A stretch of 64,000 nucleotides of DNA, taken from the NCBI RefSeq assembly GCF_003094615.1, contig NZ_QDKO01000043.1, positions 188,358 to 252,357 on the forward strand. The letters are read 5' to 3'. Positions within the stretch are counted from its first letter, which is position 1; each line of letters starts with the position of its first letter. The position numbers and the translations under genes are program-made. The notes under the pieces were generated by a model. The model saw nothing but the letters and a program-made list of their open reading frames with translations. It did not search any database and had not been told where the DNA came from. Positions 41,995 to 51,813 of this stretch are shown here, piece by piece. The DNA is from Caulobacter radicis. Its GTDB lineage: Bacteria; Pseudomonadota; Alphaproteobacteria; Caulobacterales; Caulobacteraceae.

Positions 41995-44286
41995 ATGAAC
42001 TTGAACCGCACTGCCTTCCGCACCTTCCGCCGCGCGGCCATGGCCACCAGCGCCCTGGCCGCTCTGGCCGCCGCCGGCGCCCACGCCCAAGAGGCGCCGT
42101 CCGCCGCCGTCGACGAGATCATCGTCACCGCGCTGAAGCGCTCGACCAGCCTGCAGGACACCCCGCTCAGCATCTCGGCGGTCGGCGAGACCCAGCTCAG
42201 CCGGATCGGCGCCACGGGCATCAACGACTACTTCCGCCAGGTGCCGAACCTGTCGCTGGACGGCGGCACCCCGTCGAACCGCCGCATCACCCTGCGCGGC
42301 GTGCGCAGCGCCGGCGAGGCCACGACCGGCCTCTACTACGACGAAACCCCGCTGACCGGCCCGACCGGCACCACCCAGGACGCCGGCTCGACCACGCCGG
42401 ACATCAACCTGTTCGACGTCGAGCGCGTCGAGGTGCTGCGCGGCCCGCAAGGCACGCTGTACGGCTCGGGCTCGATGGGCGGCACCCTGCGGGTGATCTT
42501 CAACAAGGCCGACACCAACGACTACGCCGGCGCGGTCGAGGCGCAGGCGACCACCACCAAGAACGGCGACGGCGGCTACTACGGCAAGGGCATGGTCAAC
42601 GTGCCGCTGGTCGAGGACAAGCTGGGCGCGCGCCTGGTGCTGTATCGCGAGCAGCGCGGCGGATATGTCGACAGCGTTCCGCTGAACAAGCAGGACATCA
42701 ACGGCTCGACCGCTAGCGGCGGCCGCCTGATGCTGACCTACACGCCGACCGAAAGCCTGACGATCCGCACCACGGCGGCCCTGCAGAACGAGGAAGTCGA
42801 CGGCCAGGCCAGTTGGTCGGCCGCCGCCGGCCGCTACAAGTCCGACCGCAGGACGATCGCCCAGAGCAACTCCAAGCTGGCGCTCTACAACGTCACCGCC
42901 GAGTGGGACCTCGATGTCGCGACGCTGACGGCGACGTCGTCGTACTACAAATGGAAGATGCTGCGGAACAGCGACTGGACCAACAACATCGCCAACAACC
43001 GCACCAGCAGCGCCGCCTGCGGCCGCTATTTCGGCCTGTCGGGGACGACCTGCTCCAGCGCCCAGCTGTCGCAGTACACCGCCTGGGCGGACTCGCGCGG
43101 CCCGGCCGTCTCCTGGCAGCCGATGAGTCTGGAGACCTGGACGCATGAACTGCGCGCCAGCGGCAGCCTGTTCGAAGACAAGCTCGATTGGACCGGCGGC
43201 GTCTACTACGAGACCCGCAAGGACCACGTCGACAGCATCCAGACCCGCGCCGACGCCACCACGGGCATGGCCATCCAGCCGTTCGACGCGCTGGGCGCGC
43301 GCTACATCGACAACGACGTCAAGCAGACCGCCTTCTTCGGCGAGCTTTCGTATCACGTCACCGACGCCCTGACGGTGACCGGCGGCGCCCGCCGCTTCGA
43401 CTACGACAAGACCGTCTCGGGCGCTGTGACCATCGGTAACGTGATCTCCAATTCGCCGGTCACGGCCTTCAGCCAGGTCGACGCCAGCGCCAAGGGCTGG
43501 GTGCAGCGCGTCAACGTCAACTACGAGGTCAGCAAGTCGCTGATGGTCTACGCCCAGGCCTCGAAGGGCTTCCGTCCCGGCGGCGCCAACAACATCCCGG
43601 GCCTGACCACGGGCCTGGTGGCCTTCGCGCCCGACAGCCTGTGGAACTACGAGGCAGGCGTTAAGAGCGACTGGTTCGACCGCCGCCTGACCGTGAACCT
43701 GTCGGCCTATCAGATCGACTGGGACAACATCCAGGTGCAGGCGCAAGCCAATGTCGGCGCGAACTTCTTCATCATCACCAACGCCGGCGCGGCCCGCATC
43801 CGCGGCTTCGAGCTGGAGGCCACCCTGCGGCCGATGACCGGCCTGACGCTGAGCAGCGCCATCGGCGTCTCCGACGCCAAGCTGACCGAGGACCAGACCA
43901 ACTCTTCGGTGGTGGTGTCGGGCTCGACCGGCCTGGAGGGCGACCGCCTGCCGTTCGTGCCCAAGTTCAGCGGCTCGGTGAACGCCGACTACACCTGGCC
44001 GATCGGCGATGGCCTCAACGGCCTGGTGCACCTGGACGCCAGCTACACCGGCAAGACCGCCTCGCAGTTCCGCCCCACCTTCGTCTACTACGAGAAGGTG
44101 CCGTCCTACGCGGTCGTCGGCGCGCGCGTGGGCGTCGAGGGCGAGGGTTGGGGCGCCTACGCCTTCGCCCAGAACCTGACCAACTCGATGGGTCCGGTCT
44201 CGATCACCTCGGCCGCCGGCGCCCTGGACCAGGTGGTCAGCCTGACGCCTCGCACCCTGGGCGTCATGGTTCGCCGCACTTTCTGA
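41995..44286 (+). CDS. TonB-dependent receptor
   Basis: A 763-residue outer-membrane receptor. The signal peptide ends near AHAQE. A TonB-box-like VDEIIVTALKR is at 39-49, followed by a plug with LQDTPLSISAVGETQLSRIG, RITLRGVRSAGEATTGLYYDE and VEVLRGPQGTLYGSGSMGGTLRVIF. The barrel is complete to LGVMVRRTF. There is no STN domain. The gene 29 bp downstream encodes a secreted M20 peptidase, suggesting that this receptor imports a peptide or a compound that the peptidase trims; that link is inference from position. Confidence 0.92.
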   Translation: MNLNRTAFRTFRRAAMATSALAALAAAGAHAQEAPSAAVDEIIVTALKRSTSLQDTPLSISAVGETQLSRIGATGINDYFRQVPNLSLDGGTPSNRRITLRGVRSAGEATTGLYYDETPLTGPTGTTQDAGSTTPDINLFDVERVEVLRGPQGTLYGSGSMGGTLRVIFNKADTNDYAGAVEAQATTTKNGDGGYYGKGMVNVPLVEDKLGARLVLYREQRGGYVDSVPLNKQDINGSTASGGRLMLTYTPTESLTIRTTAALQNEEVDGQASWSAAAGRYKSDRRTIAQSNSKLALYNVTAEWDLDVATLTATSSYYKWKMLRNSDWTNNIANNRTSSAACGRYFGLSGTTCSSAQLSQYTAWADSRGPAVSWQPMSLETWTHELRASGSLFEDKLDWTGGVYYETRKDHVDSIQTRADATTGMAIQPFDALGARYIDNDVKQTAFFGELSYHVTDALTVTGGARRFDYDKTVSGAVTIGNVISNSPVTAFSQVDASAKGWVQRVNVNYEVSKSLMVYAQASKGFRPGGANNIPGLTTGLVAFAPDSLWNYEAGVKSDWFDRRLTVNLSAYQIDWDNIQVQAQANVGANFFIITNAGAARIRGFELEATLRPMTGLTLSSAIGVSDAKLTEDQTNSSVVVSGSTGLEGDRLPFVPKFSGSVNADYTWPIGDGLNGLVHLDASYTGKTASQFRPTFVYYEKVPSYAVVGARVGVEGEGWGAYAFAQNLTNSMGPVSITSAAGALDQVVSLTPRTLGVMVRRTF

Positions 44287-44315
44287 TCCCGCTCATTCCG
44301 TACAGAGATCATCGC

Positions 44316-45659
44316 ATGAAAACCCGCATCGCTTCGGCGGCTCTCGCCGCCCTCCTCTGCGCCGCCGCGGCGCCCGCCCTGGCCCAGGAAGCGGCCAAGC
44401 CCGCCGCCCAGGTCGACTTCGGCAACGTGCGCCCGCCGCAGCCGACCTCGCCCTACACCAAGCAGGCCAAGGCGCTGATGGCGTCCAAGGCCTTCAAGGC
44501 GGCCAAGGCGACCCTGGCGGCCGGCTACGAGCAGACGGTCGCCGACATCGTTACCCTGACCGAGATCCCCGCCCCGCCCTTCGGCGAGGCCGAAAAGGGC
44601 AAGGCCTATCTCGCCATGCTCGCCAAGGAAGGCCTGACCGACCTGGAGACCGACAACGCCGGCAACGTCATGGGCCTGCGCAAGGGCACGGGCGGCGGCG
44701 GCCTCTTGGTGGTGGCCGCCCACCTCGACACCGTGTTCCCGGCCAGCACCGACGTGAAGGTGCGCCGCGAGGGCGACAAGCTCTACGCCCCCGGCATCGG
44801 CGACGACACCGTGGGCTTGGGCTCGATCCTGGCCATCCTGCGCGCCATCAACGCCGCCGGCATCCAGACCAAGAGCGACATCCTGTTCGTCGGCGACGTG
44901 GGCGAGGAAGGCCCCGGCGACCTGCGCGGCATGAAGGAGCTGTTCTTCAAGGGCAAGTACAAGGACAAGATCGACGCCTTCATCTCGCTGGAGCCCAGCG
45001 GCCCCACCGTGATCGTCAACGGCGGCGTCGGCTCCAAGCGCTACAAGACCACCTTCAAGGGTCCGGGCGGCCACAGCATGGGCGACTTCGGCACGGTCAA
45101 CCCGGCCTTCGCCCTGGCCGACGCCGCCCGCCAGTTCGGCGAGCTGAAGGTCCCCGGCGACCCGCGCACGGTCTACAATATCGGCCTGCTGGAGGGCGGC
45201 ACCTCGGTCAACTCGATCCCGTTCGCTGTGTCGATGACCGTCGACATGCGCTCGTCGGGCAAGGCCGAGCTCAAGGCCGTCGAGGACGCCTACCTCGCCA
45301 TCCTGCCCAAGGCCGTCGAAGCCGAGAACGCCGCCCGCTCGACCAAGCGCGGCGTGATCAGCCTGGACAACAAGATGGTCGGCGACCGCCCGGTGGGCGA
45401 AACCCCGGCCAGCTCGCCGTTCGTGCAGCAGCTGGCCGCCGTCGGCGACGCCCTGGGCAAACCCATGGGCTACGTGGCCGGCTCGACCGACGCCAACATC
45501 CCCATGAGCCTGGGCAAGCCGGCCGTCACCCTCGGCGCCGGCTTCGTGACCTTCCGCGGCCACTCGCTGGAGGAAGGCATGGAGGTCAACAAGGACCGCG
45601 ACGTCGAGAGCATCGCCACCACCATGGCGCAGATCCTGATGGTCGCCGGCGCCAAGTAG
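44316..45659 (+). CDS. Secreted M20-family metallopeptidase
   Basis: A 447-residue exported zinc peptidase/amidohydrolase with a signal peptide ending at ALAQE (about 24). Metal and catalytic residues are in place: His136 and Asp138 (AHLDTVFP), bridging Asp163 (GIGDDTVG), catalytic Glu197 and ligand Glu198 (GEEGPGD), and a C-terminal His in GHSLEEG. A lid domain (KTTFKGPGGHSMGDFG) lies in the middle as in dimeric M20 enzymes. It probably removes residues from small peptides in the periplasm. It is cotranscribed with the TBDR at 41995. Confidence 0.9.
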   Translation: MKTRIASAALAALLCAAAAPALAQEAAKPAAQVDFGNVRPPQPTSPYTKQAKALMASKAFKAAKATLAAGYEQTVADIVTLTEIPAPPFGEAEKGKAYLAMLAKEGLTDLETDNAGNVMGLRKGTGGGGLLVVAAHLDTVFPASTDVKVRREGDKLYAPGIGDDTVGLGSILAILRAINAAGIQTKSDILFVGDVGEEGPGDLRGMKELFFKGKYKDKIDAFISLEPSGPTVIVNGGVGSKRYKTTFKGPGGHSMGDFGTVNPAFALADAARQFGELKVPGDPRTVYNIGLLEGGTSVNSIPFAVSMTVDMRSSGKAELKAVEDAYLAILPKAVEAENAARSTKRGVISLDNKMVGDRPVGETPASSPFVQQLAAVGDALGKPMGYVAGSTDANIPMSLGKPAVTLGAGFVTFRGHSLEEGMEVNKDRDVESIATTMAQILMVAGAK

Positions 45660-45674
45660 CGCCCCGAAAACAAG

Positions 45675-45701
45675 AAAGAGGGCGCGATGAGCGCCCTCTT
45701 T
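45675..45701. terminator. Bidirectional terminator between M20 and S9 peptidase genes
   Basis: AAAGAGGGCGC (45675-45685), loop GATGA, GCGCCCTCTTT (45691-45701): a perfect 11-bp stem with A and T tracts at both ends. It serves two convergent genes ending at 45659 and 45724. Confidence 0.9.
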
Positions 45702-45723
45702 CCCATCTCTTGGCAGTCCCGGC

Positions 45724-47742
45724 TCAAAGGCCGCCGGGCTTGCACTCGTTCTGGAAGAACTTCTCGATCTCCACCAGCTGGGTCTCCATCATGGCGGGGG
45801 TCATGGTCACGTAGCCGTGGCCCATGTCCTTGATTTCCAGCCACTTGTACGGCTTGTTCGCGGCCTTCAGCCCCGCGATGAAGCGGCGGGAGTCCTTGAT
45901 GTCGACATTGGTGTCGCGGTCGCCGTGGTACAGGAAGACCGGGATCTTGGCCTCGCCGGCCTTCTGGATGGCGTCCAGGCCGCCGACGAACGGGCGCTGG
46001 TACTCGCGCATCATCCGGCTTTCCGCGGTCACCTTCTTCATGTCGGCCAGACTGCCGCCCGCGCCCGAGACGGCGCACTGATAAAGGCCGTTGGGACGGA
46101 TGGTGGCCGCCAGGGCGGAATAGCCGCCGTAGGAATAGCCGAACATCACCGTCCGGTTGGGATCGGCGACCTTCTGATCCATCAGCCACTTGGCGCCGTC
46201 GTCCTTGTCGTCCTGCATCTTCTGGCCCCACTCGCTGTCGCCGGCGGTCCAGAGCTTGCGGCCCCACCCTTCCGAGCCGCGGAACTGGGGTTGCAGGACG
46301 ACATAGCCGCGCGAGGCGAAGTACTGCACCCAGCCGGCGACGTCCCAGCCGAGGTGATCGCGCGCCCAGGGCCCGCCGTGGGGCATGACGATGGTCGGGA
46401 ACGGCCCCTTGCCGAAAGCCGCCGGCGGGGTGGTCAGGAAGGCCGGGATCATCAGTCCGTCGCGGGCGGCGTACTGCACCAGACGCGTATCGCCCAGCGT
46501 TTCGGGCTTGATCCAGGGGCGGGCCTTGCCCAGCAGGCTGAGCTTGCCGTCCTTGGTGAGCAGGTAATATTCGCCCGGATCCTTGGGGCCCGCCTTGATG
46601 ACGATGGCGGCGTCGCGGTTCTGCGACCAGGCCTGCACCGTCACGTCTGCGCCCTCGGCGACATTGATCCTGGCCTTCTGGCCAGTGCCCGGATCGACCC
46701 AGTCCATCGGCGCGAGCTTGATCGACAGCGCGTTGCGCAGCCCCTTGCTCATTCCCGCCAGTTGGGGATCGGTCCAGTAGATGCTGCCGGCCGCGTCGTT
46801 GTAGCGGAAGCCCAGCAGGTTGCCGTCGTTGTCCTCTATGACGCCGGCCGCGTCGAACATCTTGTGCTCGAAGGCCGGCTCCAGGAACGCCTTGCTGCGG
46901 ATGTCGTATTCGTAGATGCCGGCCTTGTCGCCGGCCCGCACGCCCTGCACGTAGACGATGTTGGGATCAGGCGAGAAGCCGACGATCCCGAACACGTTGC
47001 GATCCTTCAGGAACGAGCGGAAGTGTTCCTCGAACTGGCCGGTGGCCGGGTTCTTGATCCACTGGGCGTAGAAGGCCTTGCCGTCCTGGAAGTCGATCTC
47101 GGACTTGGCGCGGATCTCGCCCTTGGCGTCGGTCCGCAGGTCGCCGAAACGCTCCGAACCGCGCTCGATCCGCTCGGCCGCGCCGCTGTAGACGTCGGCC
47201 CTGTAGACGTCGCCGTTGTCGTCGACGACCAGGATCTTGCGCGGATCATGCGGCAGGGTGTCGAGGATCTGCGGGTTGTTCGTCGCCTTCTCGAAGTCCT
47301 CGGCCTCCGAGCGCGAACGGCTTTCCGGCAGCGCCGGGGCCCACTTCTCGCCCTTGAGGTCGGTGATGAACAGCTTGCCCAGGTGCCCCTTGTAGCTGCC
47401 CACCGTGTAGAGCTGCTGGACGATGACGGCCAGGCGGTCGTTCTTGATGAACTCGACGCCCTTGAAGACCATGTGCTTGGAACTGAGCAGGTTCGGCGGG
47501 CGATCGATGTGCTCGGTCTCCCACACGCCGATGACCTGTTCGTCGCCGTCGGCCGAGATCAGCGCGGCGATGCGCTTGCCGTCCGGCGAGATCACCACGT
47601 CGCTCAGGCCCGGAAGCCGGGTCAGCTCGCGGGCCGACGGCGCGCCCGGATTGGTAGCCCCCGCCTGCGCCTGCCCGGCGATCAGGCACATGCCCAAGAC
47701 GGCCGCGGCGGCCGACAGGGCGAAACAGCTCTTCGACTTCAC
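45724..47742 (-). CDS. Secreted S9-family prolyl oligopeptidase-like peptidase
   Basis: A 672-residue exported serine peptidase. The signal peptide ends near QAQAG (about 28). An N-terminal seven-bladed-propeller region (to about 400) is followed by an alpha/beta-hydrolase domain. The triad is Ser537 (GYSYGGYS), Asp610 (HGDRDTNV) and His642 (MGHGY). The layout resembles acylaminoacyl or dipeptidyl peptidases. It is convergent with the M20 gene; with it and the two nearby TBDRs it suggests a region for use of peptides or peptide-like compounds. Confidence 0.9.
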   Translation of the reverse strand: MKSKSCFALSAAAAVLGMCLIAGQAQAGATNPGAPSARELTRLPGLSDVVISPDGKRIAALISADGDEQVIGVWETEHIDRPPNLLSSKHMVFKGVEFIKNDRLAVIVQQLYTVGSYKGHLGKLFITDLKGEKWAPALPESRSRSEAEDFEKATNNPQILDTLPHDPRKILVVDDNGDVYRADVYSGAAERIERGSERFGDLRTDAKGEIRAKSEIDFQDGKAFYAQWIKNPATGQFEEHFRSFLKDRNVFGIVGFSPDPNIVYVQGVRAGDKAGIYEYDIRSKAFLEPAFEHKMFDAAGVIEDNDGNLLGFRYNDAAGSIYWTDPQLAGMSKGLRNALSIKLAPMDWVDPGTGQKARINVAEGADVTVQAWSQNRDAAIVIKAGPKDPGEYYLLTKDGKLSLLGKARPWIKPETLGDTRLVQYAARDGLMIPAFLTTPPAAFGKGPFPTIVMPHGGPWARDHLGWDVAGWVQYFASRGYVVLQPQFRGSEGWGRKLWTAGDSEWGQKMQDDKDDGAKWLMDQKVADPNRTVMFGYSYGGYSALAATIRPNGLYQCAVSGAGGSLADMKKVTAESRMMREYQRPFVGGLDAIQKAGEAKIPVFLYHGDRDTNVDIKDSRRFIAGLKAANKPYKWLEIKDMGHGYVTMTPAMMETQLVEIEKFFQNECKPGGL

Positions 47743-48039
47743 TCAGACACCCCACTCTGGCTTCCGACTCGCCCTTAGCGAGCAACACATGCGCGATGCT
47801 TTTCGTAAAGCGCCGGGCGGCAAGGCGCGCCATATGGGCGCGGATCACCCCCGAACGCCGTCACCGACGCATCAACATGTCCGAAGTGTGTTCATGCTGT
47901 AACGGTTTTCGCAAGAATGCGCATCATTTCAGCAACCGCCGTTGCGCGGAAGGATTCCCCGAGCCTTACTCTAGGTGGCGCCGCAGAGGGCATAGCGATG
48001 CGGGCCGTTTTCCGAGTCAGGGGCTCGAGGGGAGTAGAA
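47743..48039. other. Divergent intergenic region between S9 peptidase and TBDR
   Basis: Just under 300 bp with no supportable gene. It must contain promoters for both flanking genes. Only the ribosome site GAGGGGAG before the plus-strand ATG at 48040 is clear. No operator-like palindrome stands out. Confidence 0.5.
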
Positions 48040-51033
48040 ATGTTGCAACGTAAGTTCCTGCTGGGAACGAGCATGATCGTCGGCCTGATGGCCGCGGCTG
48101 CGACGCCCAGCTTTGCATTCGCTCAATCGACCAATTCGCCGGCCGAAGGCAACGAAGTCGAAGAACTGATCGTCACCGGCTCGCGCATCAAGCGCACCGA
48201 GTACAACAGCGTCTCGCCGGTGCAGGTGATCACCAGCGAAAGTTCGTCGCTGGCCGGCATGATCAACCCGACCGAAGTGCTGCAGAGCGCCTCGGTCGCT
48301 GCGGGGTCCACCCAGATCAACAACCAGTTCACCGGCTTCGTCGTCAACGGCGGCGGCGGCGTGAACACTATCTCGATCCGCGGCCTGGGCGACCAGCGCA
48401 CCCTCGTCATGCTGAACGGCCGCCGCCTGCCGCCGGCCGGCACCCAGGGCGCCGTCGCGGCCGTCGACCTGAACATCCTGCCCGACGCCATCGTCGAGCG
48501 GTACGAGATCCTCAAGGACGGCGCCTCTTCGATCTACGGCTCGGACGCCGTGGCCGGCGTGGTCAACGTCATCACCCGCACCAACCTCGACGGCGGCCGG
48601 CTGGAAGCCTCGGGCCGCTTCGGCGGCGGCGGCGACGGCGGCAACGAATACACCTTCAGCGGCGCCTACGGCAAAGTGCTGGACCGCGGCCGCTTCCTGA
48701 TCAGCGGCCAATACTACGAGCAGAAGGCCCTGAAGTTCGGCGACCGCAAGGACCTGAACTGCCAGGAACAATACACCTTCAACCCGACCACGGGCGCGCG
48801 CAACGACTGGATCGACGTCGACACCGGCACGTTCAAGTGCTTCGGCGCTTCGGGCGCGCTGTTCAACTACATCCCGGTGACCCTGCCGAACGGCGCCTTC
48901 TACGGCAGCCGCGCGCGCATCTCGACCGACGGCCCCGCCTACGCCGCCAACCAGCCCTACTGGGCCGCCGCGGCCGCCGACCCGAACCTGCCCGGCTACC
49001 GCTTCGCGCCGCTGAACGACCGTGACTCGGTCAACGCCCTCGACGCGGCGTCGGACTTCATCTCGCCGGTGAAGCGTTACACCCTCTACGCCGAAGGCCA
49101 GTACGACCTGAACTTCGGGGAACTGTACGGCGAATTCCTGGGCCACCAGCGCAAGTCGTCGCAGACCAACGTGCAGCAGCTGTTCCCCTACATCTGGGAA
49201 ACCGCCCCCTGCTCGGTGAACCCCTTCAACTGCGGCGGCGGCATTCCCGCCAACACCTTCATCCCGCAGTCGCTGGTCCTGACGCCCTACATCTTCAAGC
49301 AGGACGTCCAGGTGTTCCGCGGCCTGGCCGGCCTGCGCGGCAAGTTCGGCGAAGGCCTGGGCTTCCTGACCGGCTGGGACTGGGACGCCTATGTCAGCTA
49401 CTCGAAGAACCGCGGCAAATACTCGCTCACGGGCATCAACAGCGAGCTGTTCCTGGCCTCGATCGGCGGCGACTGGGCCAACACCTTCACCTTCGACGGC
49501 ATCTGCCCGCCCGGTTCGCCGGCCGGCTGCCGCCCGGTGAACCTGTTCTCCGACCAGGTGCTGCGCACCGGCAACCTGACGCCGGAAGACTACGCCTATC
49601 TCAAGCTGACCGAGAACGGCGTCACCAACTACACCCAGACCATCGTCGAAGGTCAGATCTCGGGCGACATCCTGAGCCTGCCGGCCGGCAAGCTGGCCGG
49701 CGCGTTCGGCGTCTCCTATCGTCGTGACGAACTGGACGACAAGCCCGGCGAGAACCTGGCCAACCAGAACTTCTACAACCTGGCCACCGCCAACCGCACC
49801 AAGGGCGACGACAGCGTCGTGGAAGCCTACGGCGAACTGGAAGCCCCTCTGCTGAAGGGCCTGCCGGCGGTCGAAGCCCTGACCCTGAACCTGTCGGGCC
49901 GCTATTCGGACTACGACTCCTACGGTTCGAACTCGACCTACAAGACCGGGCTGAACTGGCAGCTGACCAACGAGTACCGGCTGCGCACCAGCTACGGCAC
50001 CTCGTTCCGCGCCCCGGCGCTGTTCGAGCGCTTCCTGGGCAACCAGGGCGGCTATCTGAGCCAGACCTCGGTCGACCCCTGCATCCGCTGGGCTGGCGAC
50101 GGCACCTCGGTGGTCAACCCGGTGATCGCGGCCAACTGTCAGGCGGCCGGCATCCCCGGCAACTACAGCGGCGCCAATCCGTCGGTCTTCATCATCACGG
50201 GCGGCGGCCAGAACCTGAAGCCCGAGAAGTCGAAGGCCTTCAGCGCCGGCTTTGTCTGGACGCCGGAATTCGCCGACCTGAGCGTGGCGATCGACTACTA
50301 CGAGATCGAGGTCAACGACCAGGTCACCAGCAACGGCGCGGCCGTCGTCGGCCAGTGCTACGCGGCCGCCGACTACCCGAACAACCCGTTCTGCGACCTG
50401 TTCACCCGCGACACCGATCCGACCTCCCCGACCTATCTCGGCATCACCGAGATCGACGGCAGCTTCCGGAACATCGTCAGCCAGACCAGCCGCGGCATCG
50501 ACCTGACGACGCGCTACTCGCGTGACGTCGGCCCGGGCAAGTTCACCCTGGAAACCCAGTTCAGCTGGACCCTGGAAGACACCCAGGAGCTGTTCCCGGG
50601 CAACACCGACGACTTCAACGGCCTGATCGGCGAGCCGGCCGTGGTGGGCAACACCCAGGCCCGCTACCGCTGGAACGACGTGACCTTCACCTGGTCGACC
50701 GAGTTCGTGGGCCGCCAGTCGAACTACGAGTACCAGTTCGGCACCGACCTCTCGCCGCCGTCGAACTACACGACGCCGCAGGGCTCGGCCTACCGGGCCA
50801 AGAACCACGCCGAGGCCATGTGGTACCACCACTTGTCGGTCCGCTATCAGACCGACACCTGGGAAGGCATCGTGGGCGTCAGCAACGTCTTCAACGAAGA
50901 CCCGCCCAAGGTCTCGCCGGCCCTGGCCGACAAGGGCAACTACAGCTACGGCCGCGTCGGCAGCTACGCCTTCGCGACCCAGTACGACTATATCGGTCGC
51001 CAGGTGTTCGTGAACCTGACCCGTCGCTTCTAG
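48040..51033 (+). CDS. Large TonB-dependent receptor
   Basis: A 997-residue outer-membrane receptor. The signal peptide ends near AFAQS. A TonB-box-like EELIVTGSRIKRTEYNS is at about 39-55, then a plug with ISIRGLGDQRTLVMLNGRRLPP and IVERYEILKDGASSIYGSDAVAGVVNVITR. This plug type, common in Caulobacter and Sphingomonas, is usually tied to uptake of sugars, peptides or plant compounds. The barrel ends in QVFVNLTRRF. The ATG at 48040 with GAGGGGAG upstream is preferred over several in-frame upstream ATGs because it places the signal peptide at the N-terminus. Ligand unknown. Confidence 0.92.
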   Translation: MLQRKFLLGTSMIVGLMAAAATPSFAFAQSTNSPAEGNEVEELIVTGSRIKRTEYNSVSPVQVITSESSSLAGMINPTEVLQSASVAAGSTQINNQFTGFVVNGGGGVNTISIRGLGDQRTLVMLNGRRLPPAGTQGAVAAVDLNILPDAIVERYEILKDGASSIYGSDAVAGVVNVITRTNLDGGRLEASGRFGGGGDGGNEYTFSGAYGKVLDRGRFLISGQYYEQKALKFGDRKDLNCQEQYTFNPTTGARNDWIDVDTGTFKCFGASGALFNYIPVTLPNGAFYGSRARISTDGPAYAANQPYWAAAAADPNLPGYRFAPLNDRDSVNALDAASDFISPVKRYTLYAEGQYDLNFGELYGEFLGHQRKSSQTNVQQLFPYIWETAPCSVNPFNCGGGIPANTFIPQSLVLTPYIFKQDVQVFRGLAGLRGKFGEGLGFLTGWDWDAYVSYSKNRGKYSLTGINSELFLASIGGDWANTFTFDGICPPGSPAGCRPVNLFSDQVLRTGNLTPEDYAYLKLTENGVTNYTQTIVEGQISGDILSLPAGKLAGAFGVSYRRDELDDKPGENLANQNFYNLATANRTKGDDSVVEAYGELEAPLLKGLPAVEALTLNLSGRYSDYDSYGSNSTYKTGLNWQLTNEYRLRTSYGTSFRAPALFERFLGNQGGYLSQTSVDPCIRWAGDGTSVVNPVIAANCQAAGIPGNYSGANPSVFIITGGGQNLKPEKSKAFSAGFVWTPEFADLSVAIDYYEIEVNDQVTSNGAAVVGQCYAAADYPNNPFCDLFTRDTDPTSPTYLGITEIDGSFRNIVSQTSRGIDLTTRYSRDVGPGKFTLETQFSWTLEDTQELFPGNTDDFNGLIGEPAVVGNTQARYRWNDVTFTWSTEFVGRQSNYEYQFGTDLSPPSNYTTPQGSAYRAKNHAEAMWYHHLSVRYQTDTWEGIVGVSNVFNEDPPKVSPALADKGNYSYGRVGSYAFATQYDYIGRQVFVNLTRRF

Positions 51034-51057
51034 GCGGGCGAAGGATCGATACCGGTA

Positions 51058-51086
51058 GGGGCGGCGCTCGCGTCGCCCCTTTTCTT
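51058..51086 (+). terminator. Intrinsic terminator after the TBDR gene
   Basis: GGGGCGGCG (51058-51066), loop CTCG, CGTCGCCCC (51071-51079): a 9-bp stem with one G-U pair, followed by TTTTCTTTT. It ends the TBDR transcript and lies 25 bp from the convergent esterase gene. Confidence 0.9.
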
Positions 51087-51111
51087 TTGGGCAAGGCCCT
51101 GCCCTGTAGAT

Positions 51112-51756
51112 CTAGCTCGCGCGCGCCTTCAGCGCCTGGGCGACGATCGGCGCCAGGGCCTCGCCGATCCGCTTGGCCCCGCCCGCGTTGGGATGGACGC
51201 CGTCGCGCTGCATGAGAGCGGCGTTCCTGTTCACCCCGGCCAGGATGTTGGCGTAGAGCGGCACGCCGAACTCGCGCGCCAGGCTGGGATAGACGGCGTT
51301 GAACTCGCGGGCGTAGGACGCCCCGATGGCCGGCGGCGCGCCGACGCCGACCAGGACCGCGCCGATCCTGCGCGCCTTCAGCTTCTGGAGTATGCCGCGC
51401 AGGTTGGCCTTGGTCTGGGCGGGCTCGACGCCCTGTAGCAGATCGTTGCCGCCCAGGGCCACCACGCAGATCCGGGTGTCGGCCGCGACGCTGAAGCCGA
51501 CCCGCGCCAGCCCGCCGCCGCTGGTGTCGCCCGAAACGCCCGCCGCGCGGACCAGCGCCGAGACGCCCAGCCGGCCCAGCGCCGCCTGCAATTGCGCGGG
51601 CATGGCGTCGCGCGCGGGCAGGCCCAGGCCCGCCGTGATCGAGTCGCCCAGAACAGTGACGATCGGCGGCTTCGGGGCGGCGGCGACCTGGGTCATCAGG
51701 CCCAGGCCGAGCAAAAAACGACGACGGCTGGGAAAACGCTGTGCGGTCTGGCTCAT
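51112..51756 (-). CDS. Tat-exported GDSL esterase / lysophospholipase (TesA-like)
   Basis: A 214-residue SGNH hydrolase that splits thioesters, aryl esters or lysophospholipids in the periplasm. A twin-arginine signal SRRRFLLGLGL is at 10-20, followed by AAA near 25. Block I is GDSIT with Ser39, block III is GGND with Asn103, and block V is DGVHPN with Asp184 and His187. All blocks are present. It is divergent from the ybbA/ybbP-like pair, as is tesA in E. coli. Confidence 0.92.
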   Translation of the reverse strand: MSQTAQRFPSRRRFLLGLGLMTQVAAAPKPPIVTVLGDSITAGLGLPARDAMPAQLQAALGRLGVSALVRAAGVSGDTSGGGLARVGFSVAADTRICVVALGGNDLLQGVEPAQTKANLRGILQKLKARRIGAVLVGVGAPPAIGASYAREFNAVYPSLAREFGVPLYANILAGVNRNAALMQRDGVHPNAGGAKRIGEALAPIVAQALKARAS

Positions 51757-51813
51757 GCCTTCCTATGTAGGCTGACTGCCGGCCGAACAAGGACCGGCCT
51801 TCCAGGAAACACC

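Noticed and set aside
47971..50832. Minus-strand frame of about 950 codons opposite the large TBDR
   Set aside because: Antisense artefact of GC bias; the plus strand carries signal peptide, TonB box, plug and barrel end.
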